Origin: JAGNHN01 sp964590645
GTDB taxonomy: Bacteria > Bacteroidota > Bacteroidia > Bacteroidales > JAGNHN01
Reading direction: 5' to 3'
NCBI GenBank assembly: GCA_964590645.1
Contig: CAZPYJ010000015.1
Span: 1 to 64,000, forward strand
Length of the DNA: 64,000 bases
Below the pieces are notes generated by a model, which saw only the letters and a list, made by a program, of their open reading frames with translations, ran no database searches and was not told the origin of the DNA. This document shows positions 59,923-64,000 of the stretch, one piece after another. The stretch's first letter is position 1. The number at the start of each line of letters is the position of its first letter. The position numbers and the translations under genes are program-made.

Positions 59923-61283
59923 TGAAGAAGCTGATCCAAACCATCCGTAATATCTCCAAGATAGAAGAACTCAGAACAAGGATTCTTTACACCATCGGGA
60001 TTGTAATGATCTATCGCCTGGGGGCTTATGTGGTGCTTCCCGGTGTGGATCCGGATCAATTGGCCAACCTGCAGAATCAGACTTCCGAAGGCCTTCTTGG
60101 CCTGCTGAATATGTTCTCCGGAGGGGCTTTTTCCAACGCATCCATCTTCGCTTTGGGGATTATGCCCTATATCTCTGCCTCTATCGTTGTCCAGTTGCTG
60201 GGGATGGCCATTCCATACTTCCAGAAACTGCAGCGGGAAGGAGAAAGCGGACGCAGAAAAATCAATCAGATCACCCGCTACCTTACGGTGATCATTCTTA
60301 TCTTCCAGTCGCCTGCCTATATCGCCAATGTGGTAGCCCAGTTGCCCCCCGAAGGAATCAGCCCCTTCAGCCCCAATGTAAGCTCACCCTCGCGCTTTTT
60401 CTGGATATCCTCCGTGATCATCCTTACCTCCGGCTCTATGTTCATTATGTGGCTGGGAGAAAGAATCACCGATAAAGGAATAGGAAACGGCATATCCCTG
60501 ATCATTATGATCGGTATCATCGCATACCTGCCCTTTGCCCTTTTTGCTGAATTTATCTCCCGTATGGAAGAGCAGGGAGGCGGACTGGTTTATTTTGTGC
60601 TCGAGATCGCTGTGCTGGTTATCGTTATCCTGCTTTCCATATTGCTGGTTCAGGGAACCCGGAAAATACCAGTCCAATACGCAAAGCGTATCGTCGGTAA
60701 TCGTCAGTACGGCGGCGTTAGACAGTATATCCCCCTTAAGGTGAATGCTGCCGGCGTAATGCCCATCATCTTTGCCCAGGCAATTATGTTCCTCCCACTC
60801 ACCCTGGCCGGCTTTGCCAGCTCGGAAAGCCTGTCGGGCTTCGCCGCAACCTTTACCAATATCAATGGATTCTGGTATAATATGGTTTTTGCAATCCTGA
60901 TCATACTCTTTACCTACTTCTATACTGCCATTACCGTGAATCCCAATCAAATGGCAGATGATATGAAGAAGAACGGAGGATTCATTCCCGGTGTGAAACC
61001 CGGGCGAAAGACGGCGGAATTTATTGATGGGGTGATGTCTAAGATTACCCTGCCAGGTTCAATGTTTCTGGCTTTTGTGGCTATTATGCCCGCCATTGTG
61101 TCTAACTTTGGAGTAAATCAGCAGTTTGCCCAGTTTTATGGGGGCACATCCCTGCTGATCCTGGTAGGTGTTGTGCTGGATACATTGCAGCAAGTTGAAA
61201 GCCATCTGCTGATGCGTCATTATGATGGCCTGACCAAATCGGGACGGATCAAAGGCCGTACCGCATATAGTATGACCGGTTGA
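59922..61283 (+). CDS. secY: SecY preprotein translocase channel
   Basis: Central channel of the Sec translocon for export of unfolded proteins, 453 residues with ten membrane helices. The plug-region opening RILYTIGIVMIYRLGAYVVL, the gate segment IFALGIMPYISASIVVQLL and the cytoplasmic loop IPVQYAKRIVG are visible. All exported proteins in this window depend on it. Confidence 0.98.
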   Translation: MKKLIQTIRNISKIEELRTRILYTIGIVMIYRLGAYVVLPGVDPDQLANLQNQTSEGLLGLLNMFSGGAFSNASIFALGIMPYISASIVVQLLGMAIPYFQKLQREGESGRRKINQITRYLTVIILIFQSPAYIANVVAQLPPEGISPFSPNVSSPSRFFWISSVIILTSGSMFIMWLGERITDKGIGNGISLIIMIGIIAYLPFALFAEFISRMEEQGGGLVYFVLEIAVLVIVILLSILLVQGTRKIPVQYAKRIVGNRQYGGVRQYIPLKVNAAGVMPIIFAQAIMFLPLTLAGFASSESLSGFAATFTNINGFWYNMVFAILIILFTYFYTAITVNPNQMADDMKKNGGFIPGVKPGRKTAEFIDGVMSKITLPGSMFLAFVAIMPAIVSNFGVNQQFAQFYGGTSLLILVGVVLDTLQQVESHLLMRHYDGLTKSGRIKGRTAYSMTG

Positions 61284-61295
61284 TGTTTCTGTGGG

Positions 61296-62087
61296 ATGGC
61301 TAAAGGAGCAATCCAATACAAAACAGAAGAGGAGATCGGCCTCATCCGAGAGAGTTCTTTGCTTGTTGGTAAGACTTTGGCTGAAGTGGCCAGGCACATC
61401 CGGCCCGGGATCACAACCGGTGCGTTGGATAAAATTGCGGAAGCATTTATCCGCGACCACGGTGCCATTCCCGGTTTTCTGGGCTATGGCGGCTTTCCCG
61501 GAACGCTCTGCGTTTCGGTAAATGAGCAGGTTGTACACGGTATTCCTGGCGACAGGGTATTGTTGGATGGCGACCTTGTTTCGGTCGATTGTGGCGTACT
61601 GCTGAATGGCTATTATGGCGACAGCGCTTTCAGTTTTGGCGTTGGAACTTTAGCACCGGAAGTGGCTTTCCTGATGCAGCGCACTCGTGAATCGCTGGAT
61701 AAAGGAATAGAAGCAGCCGTAGCCGGAAATCGGCTCGGAGATGTTGGCTTCGCCATACAGTCCTATGTCGAATCCTTTGGCTATGGAGTAGTCCGTGAGT
61801 TGATCGGTCACGGCCTGGGAAAAAATCTGCACGAAAAACCGGATGTTCCTAACTATGGCCGAAAAAACAGTGGTTTGCCATTGAAGGAAGGCCTGGTGAT
61901 TTGCATAGAGCCAATGGTGAACCTGGGTACCCACAGAATAGCGCAGGAAAGAGACGGGTGGACCATACGGACCCTCGACTGTAAACCCTCTGCGCACTTC
62001 GAACACGCCGTAGCAGTGCGGGAAGGAAAGGCAGAAGTCTTATCGAGTTTTGAATTGATTGACGAAGTATTGAATAAGAGAATATAA
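61296..62087 (+). CDS. map: Methionine aminopeptidase type I
   Basis: Removes N-terminal Met from nascent proteins. M24 fold, 263 residues; metal ligands include D98 (SVDCG), D109 (YGDSAF), the His of GHGLGKNLHE, and Glu in VICIEPMV and the final EHAVAV region; H81 (VVHGIP) is the catalytic His. It lies between secY and infA, as in most bacteria. Confidence 0.97.
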   Translation: MAKGAIQYKTEEEIGLIRESSLLVGKTLAEVARHIRPGITTGALDKIAEAFIRDHGAIPGFLGYGGFPGTLCVSVNEQVVHGIPGDRVLLDGDLVSVDCGVLLNGYYGDSAFSFGVGTLAPEVAFLMQRTRESLDKGIEAAVAGNRLGDVGFAIQSYVESFGYGVVRELIGHGLGKNLHEKPDVPNYGRKNSGLPLKEGLVICIEPMVNLGTHRIAQERDGWTIRTLDCKPSAHFEHAVAVREGKAEVLSSFELIDEVLNKRI

Positions 62088-62092
62088 AATGT

Positions 62093-62320
62093 ATGGCTAA
62101 ACAAAAGGCGATAGAGCAGGACGGAACCGTGATAGAATCCCTCGGAAATGCAATGTTTCGGGTGGAGCTGGAGAACGGTCACGTGATCATTGCACATATC
62201 TCCGGGAAAATGCAAATGCACTATATCAAGATCCTGCCCGGGGATAAGGTCAAACTGGAAATGTCTCCCTACGACTTGAGCAAAGGGCGCATCACCTATC
62301 GCTATAAAGCCACACACTAA
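62093..62320 (+). CDS. infA: Translation initiation factor IF-1
   Basis: OB-fold factor that occupies the A site during initiation, 75 residues. KAIEQDGTVIESLGNAMFRV and HISGKMQMHYIKILPGDKV are standard. It begins 5 bases after map. Confidence 0.98.
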   Translation: MAKQKAIEQDGTVIESLGNAMFRVELENGHVIIAHISGKMQMHYIKILPGDKVKLEMSPYDLSKGRITYRYKATH

Positions 62321-62349
62321 TTTTTATCGACAGCAAACAAGAAAGCACT

Positions 62350-62466
62350 ATGAAAATCAGAGCTTCAGTGAAAAAACGTTCCGATGACTGCAAGATCGTC
62401 CGCAGGAAAGGTCGCATTTATGTCATCAACAAGAAAAATCCCAAGTTTAAACAACGTCAGGGATAA
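62350..62466 (+). CDS. rpmJ: Ribosomal protein L36, zinc-free form
   Basis: A 38-residue 50S protein. It begins MKIRASVKKRSDDCKIV and ends KFKQRQG. Where the zinc form has CxxC, this has SDDC; only one Cys remains and the later Cys/His ligands are replaced (INKKNPKFK), so it cannot hold zinc in the usual way. It lies 29 bases after infA. Confidence 0.96.
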   Translation: MKIRASVKKRSDDCKIVRRKGRIYVINKKNPKFKQRQG

Positions 62467-62508
62467 TTCGGATTTGACCCTATTGTAAACCAAGACAGAT
62501 AAAGATAT

Positions 62509-62889
62509 ATGGCTCGTATTGCTGGTATCGATTTACCAAAAGACAAACGTGGCGCTGTCGGCCTGACATACATTTACGGAATTGGCCGTACCGCTGCGGA
62601 GGAAATCCTCACCCAGGCCGGGGTGAGTATCGACAAGAAAGTAAAGGACTGGGATGACGATGAAACCACCCGGATCCGGAACATTATCAACGACCACCAT
62701 AAAGTGGAAGGTGCCTTGCGCTCTGAGATTCAGTTGAATATCAAGCGACTGATGGATATCGGCAGTTATCGGGGTATCCGCCACCGTATTGGCTTGCCTG
62801 TGCGCGGACAGAGTACGAAAAACAATGCCCGTACGCGAAAAGGCCGTAAGAAGACCGTTGCCAATAAGAAAAAGGCCACAAAAGGCTGA
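62509..62889 (+). CDS. rpsM: Ribosomal protein S13
   Basis: 30S head protein bridging the subunits, 126 residues. The opening RIAGIDLPKDKRGAVGLTYI and the basic tail RGQSTKNNARTRKGRKKTV are typical. Confidence 0.98.
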   Translation: MARIAGIDLPKDKRGAVGLTYIYGIGRTAAEEILTQAGVSIDKKVKDWDDDETTRIRNIINDHHKVEGALRSEIQLNIKRLMDIGSYRGIRHRIGLPVRGQSTKNNARTRKGRKKTVANKKKATKG

Positions 62890-62924
62890 TGCTAATTTGA
62901 TTTATTGAGCGAAACAACAACGCT

Positions 62925-63314
62925 ATGGCTAAGAATACAAAAACTGCAAGGAAAAGGATAGTAAAAGTCGATCCCTTAGGCAGGGTATATATCCGGGCTT
63001 CATTCAACAATATCATTGTGTCTATTACCAATGATCGTGGAGAAGTGGTTTCCTGGGCATCCGCCGGAAAAATGGGCTTCAGAGGATCCAAGAAGAATAC
63101 GCCTTATGCTGCACAAATGGCTGCGCAGGACGCCGCCAAGGTGGCTTTTGATGCCGGAATGCGCAAGGTTAAGGTGTATGTCAAAGGCCCCGGATCGGGG
63201 AGGGAATCAGCAATCCGGACCATCCACTCCGCAGGGATTGAAGTGACCGAGATTGTAGATGTGACTCCACTGCCCCACAACGGATGCCGCCCGCCGAAAC
63301 GCCGCAGGGTATAA
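62925..63314 (+). CDS. rpsK: Ribosomal protein S11
   Basis: 30S platform protein near the E-site mRNA, 129 residues. RASFNNIIVSITNDRGEVVSW and the closing PLPHNGCRPPKRRRV are characteristic. Confidence 0.98.
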   Translation: MAKNTKTARKRIVKVDPLGRVYIRASFNNIIVSITNDRGEVVSWASAGKMGFRGSKKNTPYAAQMAAQDAAKVAFDAGMRKVKVYVKGPGSGRESAIRTIHSAGIEVTEIVDVTPLPHNGCRPPKRRRV

Positions 63315-63355
63315 TGAAAGCAATCGAGTAAAGCGAATTATTAATTCTATCAAGA

Positions 63356-63961
63356 ATGGCAAGATACACAGGCCCCAAGTCTAAAATCGCCCGAAAATTC
63401 AAGGAACCAATTTTTGGTCCGGATAAAGCCCTGGATCGTAAGAACTACGGACCAGGAATGCACGAAAACAGCCGCCGGAGAAGGAAACAGTCCGAGTATG
63501 GTGTCCAGCTGCAGGAGAAACAAAAAGCCAAATACACCTATGGCATCCTGGAACGGCAGTTTAAAAATATCTTCAAGCGTGCCACCCGCAAGAAAGGAAT
63601 CACCGGAGAGATATTGCTGCAACTGATCGAAGCCAGACTGGACAACGTAGTCTACAGAATGGGAATAGCCCCCAGCCGTTCGGCTGCCCGGCAACTGGTA
63701 GGCCATCGCCATATTATGGTGAACGGCGAAGTGGTGAATATCCCTTCCTATACCTTGAATCCTGGCGATATAGTCAGTGTCAGGGAAAAAAGCAAGTCCC
63801 TGGAAGTAATCGCAGATTCACTCGCACGCAGAGGGAACCCATACAGCTGGCTGGAATGGGACGGCAACCAGATGAGCGGTAAATTTATGGCTTTCCCCTC
63901 CCGGGAAGAAATTCCGGAGAACATCAAGGAACAGCTTATCGTGGAGCTCTATTCCAAATAA
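63356..63961 (+). CDS. rpsD: Ribosomal protein S4, zinc-free form
   Basis: Primary 16S binder, 201 residues, with an S4 RNA-binding domain (about 92-155, RLDNVVYRMGIAPSRSAARQ). The N-terminus (ARYTGPKSKIARKFKEPIFG) has no Cys cluster, so no zinc is bound. It lies at the window end, where rpoA and rplQ would be expected next. Confidence 0.98.
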   Translation: MARYTGPKSKIARKFKEPIFGPDKALDRKNYGPGMHENSRRRRKQSEYGVQLQEKQKAKYTYGILERQFKNIFKRATRKKGITGEILLQLIEARLDNVVYRMGIAPSRSAARQLVGHRHIMVNGEVVNIPSYTLNPGDIVSVREKSKSLEVIADSLARRGNPYSWLEWDGNQMSGKFMAFPSREEIPENIKEQLIVELYSK

Positions 63962-64000
63962 TTCTGAGGAACACTAACGACATTATCTCTTAAGCGAATC

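Overview
The window looks like a chromosomal scaffold of a Bacteroidota bacterium, probably a Saprospiria/Cytophagia-type environmental lineage; the exact rank is inference. The grounds are type IX secretion (T9SS) C-terminal sorting domains on two surface proteins, TAnnTTTG-type promoter elements, generally weak Shine-Dalgarno sequences, a DUF4290 gene, a MurA with Asp in place of the active-site Cys, and the S12-S7-EF-G-S10 ribosomal layout without tuf. GC content is near 50 percent. One 100-N scaffold gap (41447-41546) shows that this is a draft assembly.

Layout. 0.3-5.6 kb: a lipoprotein M3 metallopeptidase, the hflK-hflC pair and a methyltransferase, separated by short-period intergenic repeats. 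5.8-13.1 kb: an exported PEGA/FISUMP protein convergent with a tightly overlapping three-gene operon, in which two LPP20-like proteins flank a transglutaminase-like protein. This is the best candidate here for an uncharacterised envelope system. 14.0-27.5 kb: two large T9SS cargo proteins. One is a 3452-residue trypsin-like protease with ASH, Ig-like and FN3 repeats and a dockerin-like region, whose AT-rich 5' end and GC-rich remainder suggest a mosaic gene. The other is a 980-residue adhesin-like protein. 27.8-31.1 kb: an arsR-arsM pair, a YceI protein and an ADP-ribosylglycohydrolase. 31.1-32.4 kb: the tmRNA gene, whose terminator and last few bases are amplified in a 246-bp tandem repeat. 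32.4-36.9 kb: a pirin, an NtrC-like regulator lacking its DNA-binding domain, an MscS channel and CorA. 36.9-40.9 kb: a minus-strand cluster grpE-dnaJ-ABC ATPase-ABC permease. 40.9-42.2 kb: repeats around the scaffold gap. 42.2-47.1 kb: DUF4290-murA-tlpA-like operon and a PcrA/UvrD helicase.

47.1-64.0 kb: the str-S10-spc-alpha ribosomal supercluster, 31 consecutive plus-strand genes from rpsL to rpsD (rpoA presumably follows). It is preceded by two Bacteroidota-type promoter elements and a well-folded intergenic segment that may be an untranslated RNA. S14 and L36 are zinc-free forms and S4 also lacks zinc-ligand cysteines.

Intergenic DNA is unusually rich in dispersed palindromic and microsatellite-like repeats (CGCAGTCGAG, GTGGTCA, GAGTTT/GAGGAT and AAGCGGACAAGC families). 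Several spurious long reading frames come from these repeats or from the antisense strand of real genes.
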